DNA of 64,000 nucleotides from Candidatus Fredericiella danica (GTDB lineage: Bacteria; Chloroflexota; Anaerolineae; Caldilineales; Caldilineaceae), in the NCBI GenBank assembly GCA_016713335.1, contig JADJPH010000017.1, positions 3,677 to 67,676 of the forward strand, written 5' to 3'. This document shows positions 27,499 to 36,104 of this stretch, one piece after another. The stretch's first letter is position 1. Every line of letters begins with the position of its first letter. The notes beneath the pieces were generated by a model, which was not told the DNA's origin, ran no database searches, and worked only from the letters and a program-made list of their open reading frames with translations. The position numbers were made by a program, and so were the translations under genes.

Positions 27499-29695
27499 AT
27501 GACGTACGAGCGCCACAGTCCGCAATCTGACCATCAACCGCCATTCCCATTGGCAGCCTGGTTTCTTGGCCCACGTGCTGAGAACGCTAACCTCTGGCAA
27601 GAACTCTTCGACTACATCTTTCAAGACTATGTCCATTGGCGGCGCAACTACTTTCCCACCGATCCAGTCGTTGTCGACCGTGTCCAACGCCGGTCAGCGG
27701 AACATGCGGCGTGGCTCGACCACCTGACGTCGAATCTCGACGCGATCTTAAACCAGCTCAAACAGCACTTTCCCTTCCACTCGCCGCGCTATATTGGACA
27801 CATGCTCTCTGAACAAACGCTGCCCTCGGTGCTTGGCTACTTCACCGGGATGCTCTTCAACCCCAACAACGTCACTGCCGAGGCGGCGCCGATTACGGTC
27901 GAACTTGAACTTGAGGTCGGGCGCATGATCGCCGGTATGCTGGGGTTCAACCCCAACCGCGCGTGGGCGCACCTGACGTCGGGCGGCACGATCGCAAATC
28001 TCGAAGCGCTCTGGGTGGCGCGCGCCGTCCAATTCACGCCTCTGATGGTGCAGGAATACTGTGCGCTGCACGCCATCCCCTTCCGCATCCGGCGGCCGAA
28101 CGGTGAAGCGGCGCACATCTCTGATCTCACCCCCCGTGAGTTGCTTGCGCTCCGCCCGAATGAAGCCATCTTTATGTGGCGAAAGCTGGCCCAGTACCTT
28201 CACGAGGAGCACCAATGGCCCGTGAACCTCGTGCTGGATGCCATCAATTTCCACATCAACCACAGCGAATACAACCCGGCGCAGGTTGGTATTGCGCGTG
28301 TTCTACACCGGATCGGCCTGGAACCCGTCATCTTCGTCTCAACCGCAGCACACTACTCCATCGTCAAGGCCGCCAATCTGCTGGGCTATGGACGGCAGTC
28401 CGTTGTCAGCGTACCCGTCAACGAGCGCTTTCACGTCGACATGGCGCGGCTGCGCAAACTCGTGGAAGAGTTGCCTGCGCATCAGTTCATCGCCGCCGTC
28501 GTCGGCATCGCGGGACAACCGAAGAAGGCGCCGTCGACCCGCTCCATCAGATTCACTTTCTGCGCGAGGAACTGGAACGCACGCACAACCGCTCCTTCTG
28601 GCTGCATGTCGATGCGGCCTGGGGTGGCTACATCCGGAGCCTCTTCTGTGGCGTCGATCTCGAGCAACTGCCGCGGCAGCAATCTGGACGCCATCTGCGA
28701 TCAATACGTGCGCGTTGCGGGTCGAGGAACAATTCACCGTGGAAGCCGGCGCACATCACAAGATCAAGAAGGCGCTCCACGTGCGATGGGCAGATCGAGA
28801 TATCTATGCTGCCTACCTGGCCATGGCGGACGCCGACTCGATCACGGTTGATCCCCACAAGCTTGGCTTTACGCCCTACCCGGCGGGCATCGTCGCGTTC
28901 CGCAACGGACTCGTCACGGAACACGTTGCGGAACGCGCCCAGTACATTTCTGACGATGCCGGCGGCATCAAGTCGATCGACCAACCGGCACAGATCGAAG
29001 CAGTTGGCCCCTATGTTGTAGAAGGTTCAAAACCCAGGCGCGGCCGCACTCTGCTGTTGGCTGGCCCACAAGACGATACCGCTCAATGTGCGGGGTCACG
29101 GGCAGATCATGCGCGCCACGATCCTCAGCGCCAAAAGCTCTTCAAACTGTTGACCAATCATCGCCACATGTTTGAGGAGTTGCATGCAGAACTGTTCAGC
29201 GGCGAACATGCAGCCCAGCCATTCACGTTCGTCCCCCTCTTCGAACCCGACACCAATATCGTCTGTTTTGTTGCCTCACCGATGACATGGGGTGAGGACG
29301 GGAAGCTGGCATCGATGCCCGTCTCCATCGACGTACTGAATGCCCTGAATCAAGCGATCTATGCCGCAACAAGCCTGGCTGCCGACGAAGCGCATCGCGC
29401 CCGGTGGGCGGTCCAGCCGTTCTTTGTCTCACGCACGCGCTTTGAAGAAACGCAGTACGGCGCTGCCCACATTGCACCTGTACTGCAGCGAATCGGCGTC
29501 TCAGCCGGCGATTACCGGCGCGCCGGGCTCTTTGTGCTGCGCTCCACGGTCATGAATCCCTGGTATGCGGCAGCCGAAGCGAGCGGCGTCGACTACTTAC
29601 TGGCCCTTATGCACCACCTCCATCGCGTCACCCACACCGCACTGGGCAACATGCAACCGGCGATAACCCGCGCAAAAACAGGATCCACACTATGA
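27499..29695 (+). CDS. PLP-dependent decarboxylase (glutamate/aromatic amino acid decarboxylase family), frameshifted
   Basis: Group II decarboxylases remove the carboxyl group from glutamate, tyrosine, DOPA or similar amino acids. Visible are HLTSGGTIANLEAL, FHINHSEYNP, HVDAAWGGYIRSLF (Asp binding the PLP nitrogen) and the Schiff-base lysine in DSITVDPHKLGFTPYPAG. The long protein (about 730 codons) resembles large bacterial tyrosine/glutamate decarboxylases; the substrate is not clear. Frame changes are near 28515 and 28690. In the segment 29032-29130 the conserved sequence (GAAALCCWLAHK, NVRGHGQIMRA) lies in another frame, so two further indels are likely. ATG 27499 (MTYERH) was chosen after an AT-rich leader divergent from the Fe-S gene. 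The stop overlaps the next start. Confidence 0.85.
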
Positions 29696-29802
29696 CCACA
29701 ACCAACTGTTCTAAGACCGACCAGAATGGCTTCCGGCGGCTGGCACAACGTGGTGCGTATGATCGCAAGACAATCTACCCAAAGATAGGATTCACACGAT
29801 GA
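29692..29802 (+). repeat. Partial tandem duplication of the 5' end of the PNPOx-like gene
   Basis: The 107 bases from 29692 are repeated, with point differences, from 29799. The first copy carries a 36-codon frame (KTDQNGFRRLAQRGAYDRKTIYP) that stops at a TGA overlapping the second copy's ATG; the second copy continues as the complete gene (KTDQNRIRRLAKRGAYDRETIYP). The first copy also keeps the upstream context gga-tcc-aca-c. This looks like a tandem duplication that left a coupled mini-ORF behind the decarboxylase stop. It is unlikely to be a functional protein. Confidence 0.8.
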
Positions 29803-30449
29803 CCGCAACGGACTTTCCCAAGACCGACCAGAATCGCATCCGGCGGCTGGCCAAGCGCGGTGCGTATGATCGCGAGACGATTTACCCGATCGTTGACGCG
29901 GCTCAGGTATGCCACGTGGCGTTCGTACACGAAGGCCAACCGGTGGTGATCCCAACGATCCATGCCCGCGAAGATGATACGATCTATCTACACGGCGCGC
30001 CGGCAAGCCGGCTGCTCAAGGTAGTGGCGGCCGGTGCACCGCTCTGTGTCGCCGTAACCCACCTCGATGGTCTCGTTGTGGCGCGTTCGCTCTTCAATTC
30101 CTCGATGAACTATCGATCTGCCGTCCTGTTTGGCCACGGACGGTTGCTAGAAACAAGTGAGGAGAAGCTGCACGCGCTCGAAGTGATTTCGGAGCATCTG
30201 CTGCCGGGGCGTTGGGCCGAGGCGCGGCCCACGACGACCACAGAGTTGAACGCCACTGCCGTGGTTGCCATTGAGATTGAAACCGGCTCGGCCAAAGTGC
30301 GCACCGGCGGACCTGTAGACGACGAAGAGGATTATAGCTTGCCCATCTGGGCAGGGGTGATCCCACTGCAGGTACACGCGCTTACCCCCGAACCAGACTC
30401 GCGCCTCGCACCTGGGATCCCGGTCCCTGACTATCTATTGGGGAGATAG
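29799..30449 (+). CDS. Pyridoxamine 5'-phosphate oxidase family flavoprotein
   Basis: A 216-residue FMN-binding split-barrel protein of the NimA/PNPOx-related type. Recognisable features are VCHVAFVHEGQPVVIPTIHA, YLHGAPASRLLKV, LCVAVTHLDGLVVARSLF and NYRSAVLFGHGRLL; the C-terminal half has the VAIEIETGSAKVR strand. Such proteins include general flavin oxidoreductases of unknown substrate; it is not a proven PdxH. It starts at an ATG that overlaps the end of the duplicated leader and immediately follows the PLP decarboxylase. Whether it helps PLP supply for the decarboxylase is only a guess from the pairing. Confidence 0.85.
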   Translation: MTATDFPKTDQNRIRRLAKRGAYDRETIYPIVDAAQVCHVAFVHEGQPVVIPTIHAREDDTIYLHGAPASRLLKVVAAGAPLCVAVTHLDGLVVARSLFNSSMNYRSAVLFGHGRLLETSEEKLHALEVISEHLLPGRWAEARPTTTTELNATAVVAIEIETGSAKVRTGGPVDDEEDYSLPIWAGVIPLQVHALTPEPDSRLAPGIPVPDYLLGR

Positions 30450-30821
30450 GCACCGTCCGTCAGAGCACCATCTCGTCAGGGTGGTGAGGAGTCCATCAAC
30501 TACACACTCTGTGATGGACACCAACGTCACGCACGCCAATCAGAGCCACGCACGTGAGTAAGTGGTTAGCCAGCCCCAGCCGCGACCGTTTGAATCAGGG
30601 ATTGCGCAGATTTCACGAATGCGCGGACGCTTTGGCCTTTGCCCAGCCCTCACCACCCTCACGGGATGGTACTCTGACGGAGTTGCCCGCACCCACGCCA
30701 GTGGCAGAACCAACAGAGCCGGTTAGCGCCAGCGGCCGGAGGGCCTTGCCCCAGCCAGCCACGGCCAGATCGAACGCCACCTCCGACATTATCCATCATC
30801 ACCGCGCTCATTCCATGAGCT
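30450..30821. repeat. Intergenic dispersed repeat cluster (TCAGAGC family)
   Basis: The 370-base gap holds three copies of a repeat seen elsewhere in the window: 30460-30487 (tcagagcaccatctcgtcag and on), 30538-30571 (aatcagagccacgcacgtga and on), and an inverse copy at 30649-30677. The first and last are inverted to each other and enclose about 220 bases. No gene is visible in the gap. Confidence 0.75.
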
Positions 30822-31868
30822 CTATATGATCTTCAACGACGGCTCCGGCAAAATGTTCATCACACTGATCTTCGCGGCAACAACGCGCGACAGGTTGCGC
30901 AATTCGAGCGCGGCGTCACTCTCGGGCGCAAGTACGACAAGCGGCTCGCCGCTATCGCCACCCGTACGGATCCGGCTATCCAGCGGCACCCGCGCCAGGA
31001 AATCCACGCCCAGTTTCTTCGCCGCTTCCTGACCGCCACCGCTGCCAAAAATGTCCCCCGACATGTTTTCGACCACGCCGATAATCGGCACTTCTAGCCG
31101 CTTGAATGCCGTGGCCCCACGCAACGCATCGCTCACCGAGACAGCCTGAGGCCCCGTCACGATCACCCCACCCGTCAACGGCACACTCTGCGCCAGACTC
31201 AACTGGGCATCGCCCGTGCCAGGCGGCAGGTCTACGATCAAATAGTCAAGTTCCCCCCACAGCACGTCGGTGAAGAGTTGTTGGAGCGCCTTGTGCAACA
31301 TCGGCCCGCGCCAGACGACCGCCTCGCCTTCCGGCATCAAGAAGCCCATGCTCATCACTTCGACGCCATATGCCTCCAGCGGCACCATCTTGCCTTCTAC
31401 GATCGCGGGGCGTCCGGATAGCCCAAACATCATCGGGATATTGGGACCATAGATATCCGCATCAAGCACACCGACCTTAGCGCCTTCCAGCGCAAGGCTC
31501 ACGGCCATATTAGTGCTGATGGTGCTCTTGCCGACGCCGCCCTTGCCGGAGGCAATGGCAATAATGTTCTTCACCGGAATGTTGAGTTTGCCGATGATCC
31601 GGTGGTCGGTGCGCACCTCGGCGTCAAACCGGATGGCAACGTTCGTCACACCCGCAATCGCCGACACCGCATTGGTCGCATCACGTTCCATAACGGCGCG
31701 CAGCGGGCAGGCCGGCGTGGTCAACTGAATCGTGAAGCTGACATCGCCCTCACGGATCGTGAGATCCTTGATCATGCCCAGCGTCACCAGGTCCTGATGC
31801 AACTCAGGTTCCTGCACCGTGCTCAGCGCCTTCATCACTGCATCTGGCGTAATTGGGTAGTTGCTCAT
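30822..31868 (-). CDS. mrp: Mrp/ApbC-type Fe-S cluster carrier P-loop ATPase
   Basis: Mrp/ApbC proteins bind and pass Fe-S clusters. An N-terminal DUF59/MIP18-like domain (residues 1-90, with TTPACP) is followed by the P-loop ATPase: deviant Walker [31 protein letters not shown] and [16 protein letters not shown]. After ENMS the usual short segment with CPHC-type cysteines is absent, so cluster-binding residues are not visible in the usual place. Length 348 residues. The ATG (31868-31866) overlaps an upstream TGA (31867-31865) of a short frame that looks like a toxin remnant. Confidence 0.9.
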   Translation of the reverse strand: MSNYPITPDAVMKALSTVQEPELHQDLVTLGMIKDLTIREGDVSFTIQLTTPACPLRAVMERDATNAVSAIAGVTNVAIRFDAEVRTDHRIIGKLNIPVKNIIAIASGKGGVGKSTISTNMAVSLALEGAKVGVLDADIYGPNIPMMFGLSGRPAIVEGKMVPLEAYGVEVMSMGFLMPEGEAVVWRGPMLHKALQQLFTDVLWGELDYLIVDLPPGTGDAQLSLAQSVPLTGGVIVTGPQAVSVSDALRGATAFKRLEVPIIGVVENMSGDIFGSGGGQEAAKKLGVDFLARVPLDSRIRTGGDSGEPLVVLAPESDAALELRNLSRVVAAKISVMNILPEPSLKII

Positions 31869-31993
31869 ATCAGATATCGATACTTTCTGTTTGAAATGAA
31901 TATCCGCTGATGATCAAGCGCCAAACGTAATCCGTCAGCGATGCGGGCCCGATATTTTGATTGTAGTACGCCCACTCGTTCAGTCAGCAAGGA
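31865..31993 (-). pseudogene. Possible MazF/PemK-type toxin C-terminal remnant
   Basis: A short frame, SLLTERVGVLQSKYRARIAD then GLRLALDH, resembles the C-terminal helix of MazF-type endoribonucleases, where a similar E/R-rich helix ends in GLRLAL. The N-terminal beta-barrel is missing. It follows directly the small antitoxin-like gene and precedes mrp. Weak, because only about 40 residues can be compared. Confidence 0.3.
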
Positions 31994-31994
31994 C

Positions 31995-32231
31995 CTATCC
32001 AAAACACTCTTCTGCCTGGATCGAAGTGAGTTGCATGCGATGCAGCACAACGTCCTGGGAAGTCCCTTCACCTGCCAGAACTTCGTTCACCTTTTCAGTA
32101 AGCCACCGATTCCGGCATTCATCCGAGTGCGCTTGCGCGACCGCTTCATCAGGAGAGATTCCTAATTCCCGAGTTTGCAAGTCAAACTCAGCGGAGTGAT
32201 TGTCAGGGAGGGAATTTGCTGTTTCCATCAT
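31995..32231 (-). CDS. Small antitoxin-like protein
   Basis: A 78-residue acidic protein (MMETANSLPDNHSAEF) with a predicted long helix, SDECRNRWLTEKVNEVLAG, in the pattern of small antitoxins whose core reads as aromatic-xx-K-V. It stands next to a possible MazF-like toxin remnant downstream. The similarity is a pattern, not a confident family match, so the role is uncertain. The gap up to the plus-strand VapBC promoter holds nothing else recognised. Confidence 0.35.
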   Translation of the reverse strand: MMETANSLPDNHSAEFDLQTRELGISPDEAVAQAHSDECRNRWLTEKVNEVLAGEGTSQDVVLHRMQLTSIQAEECFG

Positions 32232-32325
32232 GCACAATATAACCGCGGTCAAACCATGATCAAAACAAACCTTCCGGCTGGTGCCAGTTGGGGGTCATTA
32301 TGTTGGATGTGAATTGGCAGACACA

Positions 32326-32367
32326 TTGACTAAGCATGTTGACTAAGCATGTTGACTAAGCTACAAT
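32326..32367 (+). promoter_or_regulatory. Three 13-bp iterons with embedded promoter for antitoxin-toxin operon
   Basis: The motif TTGACTAAGCATG occurs at 32326, 32339 and, in its first ten bases, at 32352, spaced exactly 13 bases. The copy at 32339 supplies a -35 (TTGACT); seventeen bases later TACAAT (32362-32367) is a good -10. The predicted start of transcription falls at or next to ATG 32374, so the mRNA may be leaderless. Iterons overlapping the promoter suit autoregulation by the antitoxin. Confidence 0.6.
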
Positions 32368-32373
32368 CGCACC

Positions 32374-32607
32374 ATGACAACACAAGTTACCATCCACGAA
32401 GCCAAAACTCATCTGTCCCGTCTGATCCAACGCGCGCTTGCAGGCGAAGAAATCGTCATTGCGCGCGGGCATCAGCCACTTGTTCGCTTGACAGTCATCC
32501 CCGAAGCCCAAACCAAACGCCGGCTCGGAGGCGCAGCCGACGTAGTGATTGGCATCAGCGATGACTTCGATGCCCCACTTCCGGACTTCAAGGAATACAT
32601 GCCATGA
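32374..32607 (+). CDS. Type II antitoxin, Phd/YefM family (VapB partner)
   Basis: A 77-residue antitoxin with the N-terminal Phd/YefM DNA-binding fold (TIHEAKTHLSRLIQRALAGEE, IVIARGHQPLVRL) and an acidic C-terminal tail that would wrap the toxin (DDFDAPLPDFKEYMP). Its stop overlaps the toxin ATG in an ATGA arrangement, which is classical for this operon type. Regulation is likely by its own binding to the upstream 13-base iterons. Confidence 0.9.
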   Translation: MTTQVTIHEAKTHLSRLIQRALAGEEIVIARGHQPLVRLTVIPEAQTKRRLGGAADVVIGISDDFDAPLPDFKEYMP

Positions 32608-33041
32608 AGCTACTGCTTGACACCCATGTGTTTCTTTGGGCAGTCGGTAATAAGCAGTTGAGCAAGGCTGCCGCAAGTGCATTCCTGGATCCGGAGAACA
32701 CGCTACACTTGAGTGCTGCGAGTTATTGGGAAATCAGCATCAAGTTGAGTTTAGGAAAATTGGACCTGATGCCCTCATGGCAAGCGCGATTTGATCAAGA
32801 GATCGCCGCGAATCAAATTCAGTGGTTGGAAATCACGAAGCAACACTGTTGGCAGGTATCGGTGCTGCCATTTCTTCACGGCGATCCGTTTGATCGGCTG
32901 TTGATCGCGCAAGCACAGAGTGAGGGAATGACGTTGATGTCCGCCGATAGCCAGATTCAACGCTATTCAGTCCCGATATTGTGGTGGGTCGCCGCCGGCG
33001 TCACCAGCATCGCCGCCGCCAGCGCCACCCCCACCGTTTGA
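32604..33041 (+). CDS. vapC: PIN-domain toxin (VapC-like)
   Basis: A PIN-domain ribonuclease toxin. Acidic residues of the active site are seen in LLLDTHVFLW, in ASYWEISIK, in HGDPFDRLLIAQA and in SADSQIQRY. The family normally ends right after a terminal Leu-Trp (here VPILW at about residue 127). Here the frame continues with AAGVTSIAAAS to 33041, which is the antisense of the ABC permease end, so the stop appears lost at a junction near 32985-32990. Whether the toxin is active with this 18-residue tail is open. Confidence 0.88.
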   Translation: MKLLLDTHVFLWAVGNKQLSKAAASAFLDPENTLHLSAASYWEISIKLSLGKLDLMPSWQARFDQEIAANQIQWLEITKQHCWQVSVLPFLHGDPFDRLLIAQAQSEGMTLMSADSQIQRYSVPILWWVAAGVTSIAAASATPTV

Positions 33042-33619
33042 ATCGAAACGACAATGGTCAGCGCCAGCAACACCAACAGCAGCCCACGAAAAAACTCGAC
33101 CCGCAGCCGCAGCGTCGCCGCCAGCACGGGGTCAAAGGTGACCACAAGGATCGGCTTGTAAGCCAACGCCAGCGTCACCACCACCACTAGACCAATCCCG
33201 GCGGCGATCCACAGATCGCGCTCGCTGACGCCCAACACGTTGCCAAAGAGAATGTGGCTGAGGTCTACGGCGTAGGTGCGAATCGTGCTGATGAGTGCAA
33301 TCCCCAACGCCAGCGCAGCAGTGAAGAGGATGCCTATCGCGGTGTCCTCCTTGAGCGCGCCCTTTCGCGAGAAGAATGAGATGCTCAGCGCCACCACGAT
33401 CGCCGCCACCAACGCCCCCAGCAATAGATTTCCGCCCGCCAGATAGGCGATCGCCACGCCGGGCAGCACCGCATGCGCCATCGCATCGCCAAGAAACGCC
33501 ATCGAACGCAGGACCACATAGACGCCGATGATCGAGCACAACACCCCCACCAGTAGTGCAGCCGCCATGCCGCGCTGCATAAAGGTGTAGGCGAGTGGGT
33601 CGGTCAACCACTCGATCAT
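32963..33619 (-). pseudogene. Zn/Mn ABC transporter permease, C-terminally truncated at TA junction
   Basis: An ABC-3 family permease for Zn or Mn. It has the start at 33619 (MIEWLTDP), FLGDAMAHAVLPGVA and a series of membrane helices, and matches the family as far as GVALAAAMLVTPAAT. There the family normally continues with one or two more helices; here the frame leaves the gene into HHNIGTE, which is the antisense end of the vapC gene. The permease is therefore missing roughly 60 residues. ATG overlaps the ATPase gene's TGA in an ATGA arrangement. If real, the transporter may be inactive or depend on another permease. Confidence 0.85.
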
Positions 33620-34452
33620 ACCGGCTCCTCCGCAGGTGCGCAGCACTCGTCCACCACGACCATCCCACCCACCACCAGCGCCTGCCCGCCAAACGCGGCG
33701 CTGATATGGGCGGGCGTAAACACCTCTTCCGGATGGCCAAAGGCAATCACGCGCCGGTTGAGCAGCAACACCCAATCAAAACGCTGCGCCGCCATGTTCA
33801 GATCGTGCGTGGAAACCAGCGCCGTTACCTGCTCATCGCGCAGTTGATCCAACAGGTGAAGCACCGTCTCCTGCGTCGTCACGTCGACCCCAGTGAATGG
33901 TTCGTCCATCAGCAGAATATGCGGTTCCTGGGCAAGGGCGCGGGCCAGAAAGACGCGCTGCTGTTGCCCACCGGAGAGGTCGCTGATGGGGCGTTTTGCC
34001 AGATCGGCAATCCCCATCTGCGCCAGACTGTGGTCGACAGCGGCATGATCCGCTTTGCTCGCGCCACGCAGCCACCCCTGGCGACCAAAGCGCCCCATCA
34101 TCACGACATCACGCACGGTGACCGGGAAGTGCCAATCGACATCCTCGCGCTGTGGCACATAAGCCACGCAATCCTGATGGCTGCCAAGTGGCTGGCCGTG
34201 CACGCGGATTTCGCCGGTGCGTAGGGGCAATAGGCCGACAAGCGCCTTGAAGAGCGTGGACTTTCCCGCACCGTTCGGTCCCACCACGGCCACCTGTGCG
34301 CCATGCGGCACGGCAAGGTTCACTTCATCAAGCGCATTCACCCCGTTGTATGCAAGTGACACATGCTCCAGTTCCAGCCGCGCCGGCTCCATGGACAGGG
34401 CTGGCCGGCGCGGCCTCCGCAATGCGGGTGAAACCTTCTGTAATTGCGTCAT
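33616..34452 (-). CDS. Zn/Mn ABC transporter ATPase
   Basis: ABC ATPase for a metal transporter. Walker A GPNGAGKST, Q-loop VPQRED, signature LSGGQQQRVFLARALAQ, Walker B ILLMDEPF and switch STHDL are complete. Residues 1-22 are a short extension before the core begins at LELEHVSLAYNG. An inner sequence of several cysteines, VDECCAPAEEPV, ends it, with acidic and Cys residues that could bind metal. It sits between the truncated permease and the binding protein, on the same strand, so the three form one operon. Confidence 0.92.
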   Translation of the reverse strand: MTQLQKVSPALRRPRRPALSMEPARLELEHVSLAYNGVNALDEVNLAVPHGAQVAVVGPNGAGKSTLFKALVGLLPLRTGEIRVHGQPLGSHQDCVAYVPQREDVDWHFPVTVRDVVMMGRFGRQGWLRGASKADHAAVDHSLAQMGIADLAKRPISDLSGGQQQRVFLARALAQEPHILLMDEPFTGVDVTTQETVLHLLDQLRDEQVTALVSTHDLNMAAQRFDWVLLLNRRVIAFGHPEEVFTPAHISAAFGGQALVVGGMVVVDECCAPAEEPV

Positions 34453-34481
34453 GCTGGTCCGATTCTAGAACACGCTGCGCA

Positions 34482-35461
34482 CTATTTCAGTGCATTGACG
34501 ATCTGTTGGGTATTGTACCGCATCATGTCCAGATAGGTGGGTGCGGCGCCGTCTGCAGGCGTCAGTGAATGCGTGTATAGATCAGAGACCACCTTGACCC
34601 CAGTTTCCACTGCCAGTTGCTGCGCCAACTGAGGATTGGCTCCGGTCTCCAGAAAAATCGCCACGACGCCATCATTGCGGATCGCGTCCGTGAGGCGGGC
34701 GAGTTGCTGCGCCGAGGGCGCAGCGTTTGTGCTCACACTTGGGATCACACTCCCGGCGACTATGAAGCCGTAGCGATCGGCATAGTAGCCAAAACTCTCA
34801 TGATTCGTAACAAGCAGCCGGCGATCGGCAGGAACAGCGTCGACCTGCGCCTGAATCCATGTGTCGAGTTCCTTGAGCTCCGCAATGTAGGCCGCCGCGT
34901 TGGCCTCATACACCGCCTTGCCCTCCGGATCTGCCTGGATGAAACCGTCGCGAATGTTCTCCACGTAAGTCACGACCTTCGTGGGGTCAAGCCAAAAGTG
35001 CGGGTCGCCCTCCTCATGCTCATGCGCGTCGGCGTGCTCCTCTTCACCCGCCATGACCGCCTCACCCTCGCGCGCTTCCCGGCTTGTGAGCCCTGAAGAC
35101 GATTCAATCACCAGACGCGTGCCGCCGGCATTGTCCAGCACCTCCTGCAGCCACTCTTCAAAACCGGCGCCGTTGATGAGCAGGACATTGCTATCGGCAA
35201 TGCGCGCGATATCCTGTGGGGTCGGTTCAAACGCGTGGGGGTCAAGACCCACCGGCATCAGCGTATCGACCGTCAACCGCTCGCCAGGCCACTCTGGGCG
35301 ATGTCTGCCAGAAAAGACTCCACCGCCAGCACCTTGACACCGGCGCCCGCCACCTCTTCCCGCGGTGCAGCAGCGCCCGACTGCGACGGTTGGCACCCTG
35401 CCAGACTCACCACCACCAACACCCCAACGCCAACCACAACACTGCGCAAAAATTGATTCAT
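34482..35461 (-). CDS. Zn/Mn ABC transporter substrate-binding lipoprotein, frameshifted
   Basis: ZnuA/SitA-type metal-binding lipoprotein. The signal peptide (start 35461, MNQFLRSVVVG) has lipobox LAGC. Metal ligands are seen as GLDPHAFEPTPQDI (His), the His/Glu-rich loop HADAHEHEEGDPHFWLDP, NHESFGYYADRYG and the C-terminal DLYTHSLT. A frame change is near 35280-35295, where FLADIAQ leads into GERLTVDTLMPVG. The His/Asp-rich loop supports Zn or Mn. It is the first gene of the operon and lies downstream of a perfect Fur-type palindrome at 35504-35524. Confidence 0.9.
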
Positions 35462-35503
35462 TTCCCTGCTCCGGATCGAACTCTTCAATCAGCCAAAGAC
35501 ATT

Positions 35504-35524
35504 AATTGAGAATTATTCTCAATT
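35504..35524 (-). promoter_or_regulatory. Fur-family operator palindrome (Zur/Mur/Fur-like box)
   Basis: AATTGAGAAT-T-ATTCTCAATT is a perfect 21-base palindrome around one base; its core TGAGAAT-N-ATTCTCA has the 7-1-7 geometry of Fur-family boxes. A partial third arm (ttgagaac) follows at once. It lies 43 bases upstream of the metal-binding lipoprotein start, so metal-dependent repression of the operon is the natural reading. Confidence 0.8.
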
Positions 35525-35753
35525 GAGAACAGGAGTATACTCGTCTCTGCGCCTCCTGTCAAACCTGTGACCAATGCCGAGTGACCACCCGATTTCCCAA
35601 TCCGGCCGCTCACGATAGATCTTCCATAGTTATTTCGTAGTTCTACGTCGTCAAATCGTGCTATCGTGGACAGTGGATCTGAAACGCTACACAACTACCG
35701 CGCGTTTTGCTATACTCAAATTGACGCCACTGTTTTGGAGGGAGGTAGACACG

Positions 35754-36026
35754 ATGGAACAGATAAAACCTGTCCCCTACCGCATGAAATTTGAGCGCGA
35801 TTACTTTGCCGCCAAAAAGGCGATGAGGAAGAGTAAGAGGGAGATGCGCAAAGCCTTACTGGTGGGGATTGAGGCCTACCTCGAACTCAAATTTGGCGAC
35901 GACGGGCTTGGGTTTCTTCCCGCCGTTACGGCCATCACCGACACCGGCAAATTGCAGGCAATTCTCACTGCGCTCAGGTCGGACATCACGTTAGCGGAAG
36001 TGCAACAGCTTGCCGCCCCCGATTAG
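35754..36026 (+). CDS. Hypothetical small protein, basic N-terminal helix
   Basis: A 90-residue protein with a Lys/Arg-rich helix (AAKKAMRKSKREMRKALLVG) and a C-terminal segment, LQAILTALRSDITLAEVQQL, which resembles the tail of some Rpn/PD-(D/E)XK transposase-like proteins that ends in ITLAEVQ. The nuclease domain is not present. The start (ATG 35754) is preceded by GGAGGGAGG. It is a monocistron with a strong terminator. I assign no function. Confidence 0.6.
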   Translation: MEQIKPVPYRMKFERDYFAAKKAMRKSKREMRKALLVGIEAYLELKFGDDGLGFLPAVTAITDTGKLQAILTALRSDITLAEVQQLAAPD

Positions 36027-36044
36027 CACCTGCTACCACAAGCA

Positions 36045-36074
36045 ACGGGCCTGCTCCATGTGGAGCAGGCCCGT
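36045..36074. terminator. Bidirectional terminator between convergent genes
   Basis: Fourteen-base arms acgggcctgctcca and tggagcaggcccgt (36045-36058, 36061-36074) with a two-base centre lie 19 bases after the hypothetical gene's stop and before the end of etfA. Confidence 0.8.
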
Positions 36075-36104
36075 GATTACCACCAGGGACAACCGCAGCT
36101 TCCG

